Shown here: positions 33,816 to 41,746 of the stretch, in pieces
Numbering within the stretch: position 1 is the first letter of the stretch
How the letters are laid out: each line of letters begins with the position of its first letter
NCBI GenBank assembly: GCA_024235015.1
Contig: JACKNG010000001.1
Coordinates: 248,001 to 312,000, forward strand
Direction: 5' to 3'
DNA: 64,000 nt
DNA from: Gammaproteobacteria bacterium
Lineage (GTDB): Bacteria; Pseudomonadota; Gammaproteobacteria; Ga0077536
Translations under genes and position numbers: made by a program
The notes under the pieces: generated by a model
The model's input: only the letters and a program-made list of their open reading frames with translations
Told to the model about the DNA's origin: nothing
Database searches by the model: none

Positions 33816-34598
33816 ATGAACAATCCCGTGATGCGGGCTGTCGCGCTTCGCCTGGCGCTGCTGGCGGCCTTCCCCCTGGCCGCCGGCGCGGCGGACAAGG
33901 TCGACACCCTGGTCCAGGTCGGCGAGCAACGCGCCGACGAAGGCGCTGCGGCGCAGAAGCAAATCGAGCAGATGAGCGACCAGGCCGGCGACATCGAGGC
34001 CGAGTACAAGCAGGTGCTCAAGGTCGTCGAAGGTCTCGAGGTCTACAACGGCCTGCTGCAGAAGCAGGTCGACAACCAGACCGCCGAGATGAACGCGCTG
34101 CGGGATTCGATGGACAAGGTCGCGCTGATCGAGCGCCAGATCGTGCCCTTGATGATGCAGATGATCGAAACGCTCGGCGAGTTCGTCAGCCTCGACGTGC
34201 CCTTCCTCACCGCCGAGCGCAACGACCGCGTCGAGCGCCTGCGCGCGATGATGGAGCGTTCCGACGTCACCGCGGCGGAGAAATTCCGCCAGATCATCGA
34301 GGCCTACCAGATCGAGAACGAGTACGGTCGCACCATCGAGGCCTACAAGGGCACGCTCGACATCGACGGCGGCAAGCGTGAAGTCAACTTCCTGCGCGTC
34401 GGCCGCATCGCCCTGCTCTACCAGACCGACGGTGGCGAGCTGACCGGGGCCTGGAACCAGGACAGCCGCAGCTGGGAGGCGCTGCCGCCCGAAACCTACA
34501 AGCAGGCCGTCGCCATGGGCCTGCGCATCGCGCGCAAGCAGGTCGCGCCCGATCTCCTCGTCTTGCCGGTCGCCGCGCCGAAAGGAGCCGCACAATGA
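33816..34598 (+). CDS. DUF3450 periplasmic protein, first gene of the TonB2-type operon
   Basis: A 260-residue exported protein. The signal peptide is residues 1-25 (cleavage near AGAA-DK). Residues about 28-110 are a long heptad coiled coil (QRADEGAAAQKQIEQM and on), and the DUF3450 domain includes IVPLMMQMIETLGEFVSLDVPF, ERNDRVERLRAMMERSDVTAAEKFRQIIEAYQIENEYGRTIE and GRIALLYQTDGG. In Vibrio a DUF3450 gene opens the ttpC-exbB2-exbD2-tonB2 operon, and the same order holds here. Its ATGA overlap with ttpC indicates coupling. The precise role is unknown, and it likely acts in the periplasm near TtpC. Confidence 0.85.
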   Translation: MNNPVMRAVALRLALLAAFPLAAGAADKVDTLVQVGEQRADEGAAAQKQIEQMSDQAGDIEAEYKQVLKVVEGLEVYNGLLQKQVDNQTAEMNALRDSMDKVALIERQIVPLMMQMIETLGEFVSLDVPFLTAERNDRVERLRAMMERSDVTAAEKFRQIIEAYQIENEYGRTIEAYKGTLDIDGGKREVNFLRVGRIALLYQTDGGELTGAWNQDSRSWEALPPETYKQAVAMGLRIARKQVAPDLLVLPVAAPKGAAQ

Positions 34599-35962
34599 TC
34601 AAGTGGACGACCCTCCCGGCGTTCGCCCTCGCCCTCGTCGTCGCGCTGCCGGTCGCCGCTGCCGACACGCCGCCCAACCTCGACGCGCTGCTCGAGAAGG
34701 TCAAGGCCGGCCGCGTGCAGGATGCCAAGGAGAACGCCGCGCGCCTGGAGAAGTTCAAGGCCGACAAGGCCGCGCAGGCCCGCCTGCTCGAGCAGGCCAG
34801 GGGCGAACGCAGCCAGGGCGAGGCGCGTTCGCACGAACTGGAAACGGCGTTCGAGGAGAACGACCAGCAACTGGTCGAACTCGAAGCACAGCTGAAAGAG
34901 CGCCTGGGTTCCTTGAAGGAACTGTTCGGTGTGCTGCAGCAGGCTGCGGGTGATGCCCGCGGGCAGTTCGAGAACTCGCTCACCCACGTCCAGTTCCCCG
35001 AGCGTATCGAGTTCCTCAACGAGCTGGCACAGAAGATGGGGCAGACCAATCGCCTTGCCTCGATGGAGGAAATCGAGCGCCTGTGGTTCGAACTGCAGCG
35101 CGAGATGACCGAGACCGGCAAGGTCGTGCGCTTCCCGGCCAAGGTCATCACCCTCGATGGCGCCGAGGTCGAAAAGGACGTGGTGCGGGTCGGTGCGTTC
35201 AACGTCGTCGCCGACGGCAAGTACCTGTCGTTCGTACCGGAGACCGGCAACCTGATCGAACTCGGGCGCCAGCCGGCCGCACGCTACGTCGACCGCATCC
35301 CCGAACTGACCTCGGCCACCTCGGGCTATCACCCCTTTGCCCTCGACCCCTCGCGCGGCCAGATCCTGTCGCTGCTGATCCAGGCACCGAGCCTGCGTGA
35401 GCGTATCGACCAGGGCGGCGTGGTCGGCTACGTCACCATCGGGCTCGGCGTGCTCGGCCTGCTCATCGCCCTCGAGCGCCTGCTCGTACTGACCGTCACC
35501 GGCATGCGCGTGCGCCTGCAGGCGCGCAACCCGGACAAGCCCGGCAACAACCCGCTCGGCCGCGTGCTCAAGGTCTACCACGACAACCCCAAGGCCGACG
35601 TCGAGACGCTCGAACTCAAGCTGTCCGAGGCCATCCTGCGCGAGACGCCGCGCATCAACCGGCTGCTGATGTTCCTCAAGATCATCGCCGTGGTGGCGCC
35701 CCTGCTCGGCCTGCTCGGCACGGTCACCGGCATGATCATCACCTTCCAGGCCATCACCCTGTTCGGCACCGGCGATCCCAAGCTGATGGCGGGCGGTATC
35801 TCGACGGCCCTGATCACGACCGTCATCGGCCTGTGCGTGGCCATCCCGATCGTGCTCCTGCACACCCTGGTGTCGACCCGCGCGCGCCGCCTCACGCAGA
35901 TCCTGGAAGAGCAGGCCGCGGGACTGGTCGCGGCGCAGTCCGAGCAGCGTCACGCCGCCTGA
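34595..35962 (+). CDS. ttpC: TtpC-type large ExbB/TolQ-like protein
   Basis: A 455-residue protein. The signal peptide is residues 1-22, followed by a periplasmic coiled-coil region (about 25-140) and a linker domain (about 150-260) with PAKVITLDGAEVEKDVVRVGAFNVVADGKYLSF. The C-terminal MotA/TolQ/ExbB domain has three membrane helices (about 270-300, 355-385 and 400-430), with APLLGLLGTVTGMIITFQAITLFGTGDPKLMAGGISTALITTVIGL. TtpC is the extra component required by TonB2-type systems in Vibrio. The large periplasmic part is absent from ordinary ExbB. Its ATG overlaps the DUF3450 stop. Confidence 0.9.
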   Translation: MIKWTTLPAFALALVVALPVAAADTPPNLDALLEKVKAGRVQDAKENAARLEKFKADKAAQARLLEQARGERSQGEARSHELETAFEENDQQLVELEAQLKERLGSLKELFGVLQQAAGDARGQFENSLTHVQFPERIEFLNELAQKMGQTNRLASMEEIERLWFELQREMTETGKVVRFPAKVITLDGAEVEKDVVRVGAFNVVADGKYLSFVPETGNLIELGRQPAARYVDRIPELTSATSGYHPFALDPSRGQILSLLIQAPSLRERIDQGGVVGYVTIGLGVLGLLIALERLLVLTVTGMRVRLQARNPDKPGNNPLGRVLKVYHDNPKADVETLELKLSEAILRETPRINRLLMFLKIIAVVAPLLGLLGTVTGMIITFQAITLFGTGDPKLMAGGISTALITTVIGLCVAIPIVLLHTLVSTRARRLTQILEEQAAGLVAAQSEQRHAA

Positions 35963-35972
35963 GGTCAGCGCC

Positions 35973-36509
35973 GTGGAATGGCTCTTCTACCACATCCCCC
36001 AGCTGTCGGCGGTACGCGACTTCCTGGAGATGGGCGGCAACGTGCTGCTGCTCATCGCCGGGCTGCTGGTCGTGATGTGGATGCTCATCATCGAGCGCCT
36101 GCTCTACCTCGGCCTGCGCTATCCCACCCTCGCGCGCGACGCCATCGCCGAGTGGGAGGCGCGCGTGGAACGCACCTCGTGGTACGCCCACCAGGTGCGC
36201 GAGTACCTGATCTCGACCGTGGCCCAGGATCTCGAGCGCGGTATGCCGCTGATCAAGACCTGCGTCGCGCTGTGTCCCCTGCTCGGCCTGCTGGGCACGG
36301 TGACGGGCATGATCGAGGTGTTCGAGGTGATGGCGATTTCGGGTTCGGGCAACCCGCGCTCGATGTCCGCCGGCGTCTCCAAGGCGACCATCCCGACCAT
36401 GGCGGGCATGGTCGCGGCGCTGTCCGGGGTCGCCATGAGCGCCTGGCTGCAACGCCGCGTGAGCCGCGAGCGCGACCTGCTCGGCGAACACATGACCATG
36501 GATCACTGA
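35973..36509 (+). CDS. exbB2: ExbB2-type MotA/TolQ/ExbB proton channel protein
   Basis: A 178-residue protein with three membrane segments: about 22-42 (VLLLIAGLLVVMWMLIIERLLYL), 95-118 (TCVALCPLLGLLGTVTGMIEVFEVMA) and 135-158 (SKATIPTMAGMVAALSGVAMSAWL). The proton-channel signature LLGLLGTVTGM is intact. Its short cytoplasmic parts are typical of ExbB2. The GTG start at 35973 lies 10 bases after ttpC, whose end supplies a GAGG just before it. With ExbD it forms the motor that energises TonB from the proton gradient. Confidence 0.92.
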   Translation: MEWLFYHIPQLSAVRDFLEMGGNVLLLIAGLLVVMWMLIIERLLYLGLRYPTLARDAIAEWEARVERTSWYAHQVREYLISTVAQDLERGMPLIKTCVALCPLLGLLGTVTGMIEVFEVMAISGSGNPRSMSAGVSKATIPTMAGMVAALSGVAMSAWLQRRVSRERDLLGEHMTMDH

Positions 36510-36530
36510 GATTTTGCCCGGAGTATCCCC

Positions 36531-36938
36531 ATGAGACGACTGGCCGGACGTAGCAGCGAAGAGGACGAGGCGGCGATCGACCTGACGCCGATGCTCGACG
36601 TCGTCTTCATCATGCTCATCTTCTTCATCGTCACCGCGACCTTCGTCAAGGAAGCCGGCATCGACGTCAACCGCCCCGACGCGGCCACGGCGGTCAAGCA
36701 GGAGAAGGCCAACATCCTCATCGCCATCGATGCCGACAACCGCGTGTGGATCGACCGCCGCCAGATCGACATCCGCGCCGTGCGTCCCAACATCGAGCGC
36801 CTGCACGCCGAGAACCCGCAGGGTTCGGTGGTGATCCAGGCCGACAAGGCCTCCACCACCGAGACGCTGATCAAGGTCATGGACGCCTCGCGCTCGGCCG
36901 GCGTGTACAACGTCGCCATCGCTGCGCAGGAGCCCTGA
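36531..36938 (+). CDS. exbD2: ExbD2-type biopolymer transport protein
   Basis: A 135-residue protein with one transmembrane helix (about 18-42: LTPMLDVVFIMLIFFIVTATFV) and a C-terminal periplasmic domain (KANILIAIDADNRVWIDRRQIDI, VVIQADKASTTETLIKVMDASRSAGVYNVAIAA). The proton-translocating Asp is D23, equivalent to E. coli ExbD D25. GGAG in the short gap upstream serves as its ribosome-binding site. It is the fourth gene of the TonB2 operon. Confidence 0.93.
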   Translation: MRRLAGRSSEEDEAAIDLTPMLDVVFIMLIFFIVTATFVKEAGIDVNRPDAATAVKQEKANILIAIDADNRVWIDRRQIDIRAVRPNIERLHAENPQGSVVIQADKASTTETLIKVMDASRSAGVYNVAIAAQEP

Positions 36939-36993
36939 GGCGTCATGCCCGGCCTGTCTTCCACGTCCAGCCAGTTGCCTTCCTGAACCGCCC

Positions 36994-37647
36994 ATGGCCA
37001 GCGCTTCCCTGCCCTCGCTGCGTCGCGACCCGCTCGCCGCCGTGCGTTTCGTGTTCGGCGTCGCGCTCGCAATCGTCATCACGCTGTTCCTGTTCTGGGT
37101 CATGCAGTACCTGATCGCGACGGCCGATCGCACGCTCGACGAAGCGGAGCGCGGCAGCCTGCTCGACTTCGTGCGGGTCAAACGCGCCGAGGTCGTCGAA
37201 CGCCGCCAGACCAAGCCGGAGAAGCCGCCGCAACCCAAGGCACCGCCGCCCGAACCACCGGCGCCCAAGCTCGACGAACTCAAGCCGACGGCGGAGAAGA
37301 TGGCCGTGACCGCCGCGCCGGTCGAAACCGAGATCGACCTCGCGCCGGGCGGCTTCAGTCTCGGCATCGGCGAGGGCGACTACCTGCCGATCGTGAAGGT
37401 CGCGCCGATCTACCCCCAGCGCGCGCTGTCGCGCGGGGTCGAGGGCGACTGCATCGTCGAATTCACGGTGACCCGCTCGGGCACCACGCGCGACGCCTTC
37501 GCCGTCGAGGGCCAGTGCGACCGGCTGTTCGAGAAGGCCTCGGTCGAGGCCGCGCTCAAGTTCAAGTACAAGCCCCGCGTACTCGAAGGCCAGGCCGTCG
37601 AGGTGCCCGGCGTGCGCAACAAGTTCACCTACAAGCTGGAAGACTGA
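36994..37647 (+). CDS. tonB2: TonB2-type energy transducer
   Basis: A 217-residue protein. One N-terminal transmembrane helix (about 17-43) is followed by a short Pro-Lys-rich spacer (PEKPPQPKAPPPEPPAPKLDEL). The TonB C-terminal domain (about 125-217) carries YLPIVKVAPIYPQRALSRGVEGDCIVEFTVTRSGTTRD and the final FKYKPRVLEGQAVEVPGVRNKFTYKLED. The short spacer and YPxRAxxRxxEG motif fit the TonB2 class. It transmits energy to outer-membrane receptors such as the one at 41.7 kb. The gap before it is 55 bases, and the TPR gene follows 2 bases after its stop. Confidence 0.93.
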   Translation: MASASLPSLRRDPLAAVRFVFGVALAIVITLFLFWVMQYLIATADRTLDEAERGSLLDFVRVKRAEVVERRQTKPEKPPQPKAPPPEPPAPKLDELKPTAEKMAVTAAPVETEIDLAPGGFSLGIGEGDYLPIVKVAPIYPQRALSRGVEGDCIVEFTVTRSGTTRDAFAVEGQCDRLFEKASVEAALKFKYKPRVLEGQAVEVPGVRNKFTYKLED

Positions 37648-37649
37648 CG

Positions 37650-38945
37650 ATGCTGCGCGGCCTGCTACTCCTGGTATTCCTGCTCGCGCCGCTGCTGGCC
37701 ACGGCCGCCGAGGGCGATGGCCAGAAGACCAAGCAGACGGTGGCGATGAGCCAGCCGGTCTTCGAAGGGCTCAAGAAGGCCCAGGAACAGATCGAGGCCA
37801 AGCAGTACGGCGCCGCCCAGGGCGAGTTGAAGAAGCTGCGCGAGAAGAGCGACCTCTCGCCTTACGAGACCGCCCAGATCTGGAACCTCACGGCCTACGG
37901 CTATTACCTGCAGGAGAACTACAAGCAGGCCATCGGCGCTTACCTGCAGGTGCTCAAGCAGGACGGCCTGCCGGAGGCGCTGGAGCAGAGCACGCTGAAG
38001 ACGCTCAGCCAGCTCTACTTCACCGTCGAGGACTATGCCAAGGCCTTGACCGTGGTCGACCGTCTCATCGCCGCCATCGCCGAACCCAGCCCCGACGTGC
38101 TCATGCTCAAGGGCCAGGCGCATTTCCAGCTCGAGCAGTACAAGCAGGCGCTGGCACCGATCAAGAGCGCGATCGAGAAGTACCGTGCCCAAGGCAAGAC
38201 GCCGCAGGAAAACTGGCTGCTGCTGCTGCGCGTGAGCTACTTCGAGCTCGGCGACTTCAAGAACATGATCAGCGTGCTCAAGGAGCTGATCACCCTCTAT
38301 CCCAAGGACCAGTACCTGCTGACCCTGGCCGGGGTCTACAGCGAGCTCGGCGACACCAAGAAGCAGCTCGCCCTGACCGAGGCCCTGTACGAGAGCGGTC
38401 GCCTGAGCGATCCCAGCCAGGTGGTCAACCTGGCCAACCTCTACCTCGTGCACAACAACCCCTACAAGGCGGCCAAGCTGCTCGATGCCGAGCTCGGCGG
38501 ACGGGTCGAGGAAAGCGAGCGCAACCTGCGCCTGCTGTCGCAGGCCTGGTACCAGGCGCGCGAGGACGAGAAGGCCATCCCGCCGCTGGCGCGTGCGGCG
38601 AAGATGTCCGGCGACGGCGAGCTCTACCTGCGTCTGGCGCAGTCCTACATCAACCTCGACCGCTGGGCCGAGGCCGCCGAGGCGGTCGAGCAGGGTCTCG
38701 CCAAGGGCGGTATCAAGCGCGTCGACACCGCCAACATCATGCTCGGCATGGCGCTGTTCAACCAGCGCAAGCTCGACGCCGCACGCAAGGCCTTCGTCGC
38801 CGCCGCTTCCGACAAGCGCAGCGCCAGCGCGGCACGCCAATGGATCGCCTTCGTCGACAGCGAGATGACCCGCGACAAGACCCTCGACCAGACCCTGCCC
38901 GAGCAGGCACAGCGCAAGCAGGACGCCATCCTCGAGAACCTCTGA
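37650..38945 (+). CDS. TPR-repeat protein of the TonB2 operon
   Basis: A 431-residue exported protein. The signal peptide is residues 1-19 (LLLLVFLLAPLLATAA). Then come at least seven tetratricopeptide-like repeats, for example SPYETAQIWNLTAYGYYLQENYKQAIGAYLQVL, TLKTLSQLYFTVEDYAKALTVVDRLI, DVLMLKGQAHFQLEQYKQALAPIKSAIE and ELYLRLAQSYINLDRWAEAAEAVEQGLAKGG. The last gene of Vibrio TonB2 operons is a TPR protein in this same position. It is probably periplasmic or outer-membrane-associated and acts as a scaffold. Confidence 0.88.
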   Translation: MLRGLLLLVFLLAPLLATAAEGDGQKTKQTVAMSQPVFEGLKKAQEQIEAKQYGAAQGELKKLREKSDLSPYETAQIWNLTAYGYYLQENYKQAIGAYLQVLKQDGLPEALEQSTLKTLSQLYFTVEDYAKALTVVDRLIAAIAEPSPDVLMLKGQAHFQLEQYKQALAPIKSAIEKYRAQGKTPQENWLLLLRVSYFELGDFKNMISVLKELITLYPKDQYLLTLAGVYSELGDTKKQLALTEALYESGRLSDPSQVVNLANLYLVHNNPYKAAKLLDAELGGRVEESERNLRLLSQAWYQAREDEKAIPPLARAAKMSGDGELYLRLAQSYINLDRWAEAAEAVEQGLAKGGIKRVDTANIMLGMALFNQRKLDAARKAFVAAASDKRSASAARQWIAFVDSEMTRDKTLDQTLPEQAQRKQDAILENL

Positions 38946-38989
38946 GGCAGCCGCGGGCGCGCGCCGGGCCGCCTGCCGTCCGCTTCGCG

Positions 38990-39004
38990 CCGGCGCTGCC
39001 GGCC
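38990..39004. terminator. hairpin between convergent TPR and DUF2783 genes
   Basis: GCCGGC-GCT-GCCGGC forms a 6-bp stem with a 3-base loop in the short gap between the TonB2 operon end (38945) and the convergent DUF2783 gene (39010). There is no U-run. Confidence 0.35.
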
Positions 39005-39009
39005 GTCAG

Positions 39010-39210
39010 TCACCCCGAGCCGTCGTCTGCCCCGCCCTGCTCCACCGCCTGTGCCAGGGCCTGCTCGAAGGCCGCCAGGTCGGCGCTCGCCGCCGCCTGG
39101 ACCAGGGCCAGACGGGCGAGCAAGGCCAGCTTGTCCGCGTCGCCCGGGCCTGCCGCGTCCAGCGCGGCGGCCAGCCCGTCGTAAGCCTGTTCGAATTCCT
39201 CGCGCGTCAT
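39010..39210 (-). CDS. DUF2783 small protein partner of the flavin hydroxylase
   Basis: A 66-residue helical protein (MTREEFEQAYDGLAAALDAAG, KLALLARLALVQAAASADLAAFEQALAQAV). DUF2783 genes typically sit next to MhpA-type flavin hydroxylases, as here: the ATG (39210-39208) overlaps the hydroxylase stop as ATGA. No enzymatic motif is present. It may be a stabilising or accessory subunit, but its role is undefined. Confidence 0.7.
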   Translation of the reverse strand: MTREEFEQAYDGLAAALDAAGPGDADKLALLARLALVQAAASADLAAFEQALAQAVEQGGADDGSG

Positions 39211-40880
39211 GCCGCTCTCCGTGCCGTCGCCCGCAGCAGGGCCGCGAGCGCCGTGCGCGGCGCGAAGCGCGCCCATGCTGCGCAGACATGGCGGTCCGGC
39301 CGCACCAGCAGCGCGCTGCCGGGTATGGCGGCGTGGCGGGTGGCGAGACGGCCGTCGCGGTCGGCAATCACGCGCGTTCCGCGCGCTTCGGGCCCGCCGA
39401 CGCAGCGGATGTCGAGCGGGATGCCACGGGCGTGCGCGGTCGCAACCAGTTCGTCGAGCGCCGCATCCGCGGTAAGCGCCGCCCCGGAGAAATACAACAG
39501 CGTGAACCCCGTGCCGAGGCGGTCGAGCAGGAAGCTGCCGTCGTCCAGCCGACTGTTGAACAGTGCCGCGCCTGGCACGGGCAGCGGTGCGCCGGCCGCC
39601 GCCGGCGTGGTCAGCGGGCTGCCGGCGTAGGTATAGGGCTGGGACTGGCGCGGGTCGAGCAAGCCCCGCGCGGGCGCGTGGTGCGGCGCCAGGGTCAGCG
39701 CGGCGTCGCGCAGCAGGCGGTAGCCGCGGCTCGGCGGCGACATGAAACGGGTGCTGCGCCCGGCCTGCTCGAAGATGTCCAGGGTTGCGCCGCGCCGCTC
39801 CGGGCTGTAGCTGTCGAGCAGGGCCGGGGCGGCATGCCCGCGGCGCACGTAAGCCAGTTTCCAGGCGATGTCGGCAGCATCGGCAAACCCCGAATTGAGG
39901 CCGCGTACGCCGAAAATCGGCACGAGGTGGGCGGCGTCGCCGGCGAAGAAGACGTTGCCGACGCGGTAATCGTCGAGGCACAGGGTGTAGGCCTTGTACA
40001 GGCTCCACCATTCCAGCGCCCACTCACCACGTTCGCCCAGCATGTCCAGGATCGGCGCGATGCGGGCGCGGATGGTGGCCTCGTCCAGGGCCGTATGCTC
40101 GTCTTCGTCGTCGCCGAGCTGGTAGTCGATGCGCCAGATGTCGTCCGGCTGGCGATGCACCAGGATGGTCGCGCCGGGGTTGGCCGCGGAGTCGAAGAAG
40201 GCGCGCCGTTCGGTCGGATGGTCGGAGCGCAGCCGGACGTCGACGATGACGTAGCGCGCCTCGTAGGCGGCACCGTGGAGGGCGACGCCGAGCGCCTCGC
40301 GCACGCGGCTGCGCGCACCGTCGGCCGCGACCGCCTGCGCTGCGCTCAGGGCATAGCGGCCCGCTGCGCATTCGACGTCGAGGTCGACGCCGTCGCACGT
40401 GTTGCGCAGCCCGGCGACGCGGTGCCCGAAGCGCAACTCGATGAGGGGTTCGGCGCGGGCGGCGTCGACCAGGAAGGCCTCGATGTACTGCTGCTGGAGG
40501 TTGTACATCGGGTGGAAACGTTCGTCCGGCCCGTGCGGCATGGCGAGGCGATACACCGGCCGCCCGCGGTGAAACGACGTGCCGTGGGTCCACGGCAGCG
40601 CCTTGGCGGTGAAGGTGTCGGCGACGCCCGCCTGTTGCAGGATCTCGAGACTGTGGCGCGCGATGCAGATGGCGCGGCTGCCGTCGCTGACCGAGGTCTT
40701 GGGGTCGAGCACGACACTCGGCACGCCGTGGCGGGCGAGCAGCAGCGCGGTGCACAGCCCGACCGGCCCGGCGCCGACGACGACGACCTCGGCGACATCG
40801 CTGGCACCGGGTGACGGCGCGACCGGGTAACGCGGGTAGTCGAAGTAGAGCGAAGCCGACTGGGCCGCCGGGCGTGGCAT
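39207..40880 (-). CDS. class A flavoprotein aromatic hydroxylase (MhpA/PheA/TfdB-like)
   Basis: A 557-residue FAD monooxygenase. The N-terminal Rossmann motif is VVVGAGPVG (G36-G41), followed by the DG motif at D187-G188 (AADGARSRVREA) and the GD motif GDAAH (314-318) with HLVPIFGVRGLNSGFADAADIAWKLA. A thioredoxin-like C-terminal domain (about 430-557) ends in the PDRHVCAAWARF segment typical of MhpA-type phenol hydroxylases. These enzymes insert one oxygen atom ortho to a phenolic OH using NAD(P)H. The substrate is probably an aromatic acid or phenol. It is transcribed divergently from the TonB receptor, under the TetR gene upstream. Confidence 0.88.
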   Translation of the reverse strand: MPRPAAQSASLYFDYPRYPVAPSPGASDVAEVVVVGAGPVGLCTALLLARHGVPSVVLDPKTSVSDGSRAICIARHSLEILQQAGVADTFTAKALPWTHGTSFHRGRPVYRLAMPHGPDERFHPMYNLQQQYIEAFLVDAARAEPLIELRFGHRVAGLRNTCDGVDLDVECAAGRYALSAAQAVAADGARSRVREALGVALHGAAYEARYVIVDVRLRSDHPTERRAFFDSAANPGATILVHRQPDDIWRIDYQLGDDEDEHTALDEATIRARIAPILDMLGERGEWALEWWSLYKAYTLCLDDYRVGNVFFAGDAAHLVPIFGVRGLNSGFADAADIAWKLAYVRRGHAAPALLDSYSPERRGATLDIFEQAGRSTRFMSPPSRGYRLLRDAALTLAPHHAPARGLLDPRQSQPYTYAGSPLTTPAAAGAPLPVPGAALFNSRLDDGSFLLDRLGTGFTLLYFSGAALTADAALDELVATAHARGIPLDIRCVGGPEARGTRVIADRDGRLATRHAAIPGSALLVRPDRHVCAAWARFAPRTALAALLRATARRAA

Positions 40881-40891
40881 CGCCGGGCGCC

Positions 40892-41527
40892 TCAGGCGTC
40901 CGCCGCAAGCGCCGCCAGCGCCTTTTTGCAGCGCCGTTCGAGCGCGGCCCGGGCCCCGCTCCACGCCTTGCCGTGACCGGCGAAGAGCGTCAGGCCTTCG
41001 AGCGCGGCGACCATGACGACGCTGACCTCGTCGATGGCCTGGCAATCGGCGCCGGGGTGGATTTCGCGCAAGAGCTCCACCAGCACCAGCCGCGCCCGCT
41101 CGTAGAGGTCGTCCATCAGCCGCGCCGCTTCGGCATCGTGGTTGGCCAGTGCCCACAGCTCGGGAAAGAAGCGCGTGGTCCGCGGCGTACCGAGATCGCC
41201 CAGCCAGAAGTCGAGCACGCACTCGAGCTGGGCCTGGGGATCCTGCGGATGGCCGCGGCGCCGGCGTTCGAACTCGGCCAGGTAGCCGACGATGACATGC
41301 TCGACCATCGCCCGCAGCAGGGCGCTCTTGCGCGGGAAGTAGTAATTGAGATTGCCGATCGAGATGCCGGCGGCATCGGCCACGGCACGCACGGTGAAAT
41401 TGGCGTACCCCTGCTCGAGGAAGACCTCGACCGCGGTTTCGAGGATGCGCTGGGCGCGATCGCGCCCCTTCTGGGTGACGGAGGTTTCCGCGGGTGCCGC
41501 CGCCCGCTGCCGGGCCGATGACTGCAA
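40892..41527 (-). CDS. TetR/AcrR-family transcriptional regulator
   Basis: A 211-residue regulator. The N-terminal HTH is ILETAVEVFLEQGYANFTVRAVADAAGISIGNLNYYFPRKSALLRAM. The C-terminal ligand-binding domain contains LECVLDFWLGDLGTPRTTRFFPELWALANHDAEAARLMDDLYERARL. The TTG start at 41527 is supported by GGGAG-AAGG just upstream on the minus strand. It precedes the hydroxylase gene by 11 bases on the same strand and diverges from the TonB receptor, so it probably controls both, as in many aromatic-degradation loci. Confidence 0.85.
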   Translation of the reverse strand: MQSSARQRAAAPAETSVTQKGRDRAQRILETAVEVFLEQGYANFTVRAVADAAGISIGNLNYYFPRKSALLRAMVEHVIVGYLAEFERRRRGHPQDPQAQLECVLDFWLGDLGTPRTTRFFPELWALANHDAEAARLMDDLYERARLVLVELLREIHPGADCQAIDEVSVVMVAALEGLTLFAGHGKAWSGARAALERRCKKALAALAADA

Positions 41528-41621
41528 TGCCTTCTCCCTCTCGGGCTTGCCTGCAGCCCGTCGCGGCGCACGCTCGGCGGAATTCTCAAATCCCGTCGCT
41601 AAGCCTCTGGTTTCTAAAGTG

Positions 41622-41677
41622 TCGACCTCGACCGTCGCTATGGCTATACTCGCGCGAAATTTAGGACGACCGCCCTA
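41622..41677 (+). promoter_or_regulatory. TonB receptor promoter with overlapping operator candidate
   Basis: TCGACC (41622-41627), 17 bases, TATACT (41645-41650) makes a good promoter. Just downstream, TAGG (41662-41665) and CCTA (41674-41677) form an inverted repeat around an 8-base spacer, the size and place expected of a TetR-type operator. The gap between the divergent tetR and receptor starts is 41528-41746. Confidence 0.5.
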
Positions 41678-41746
41678 GACTAGCACCGTGAAGGCACGCC
41701 AGGAAGCTGCCGGGTGTTGTTACCAGACAGCCAGGGGGACATACAC

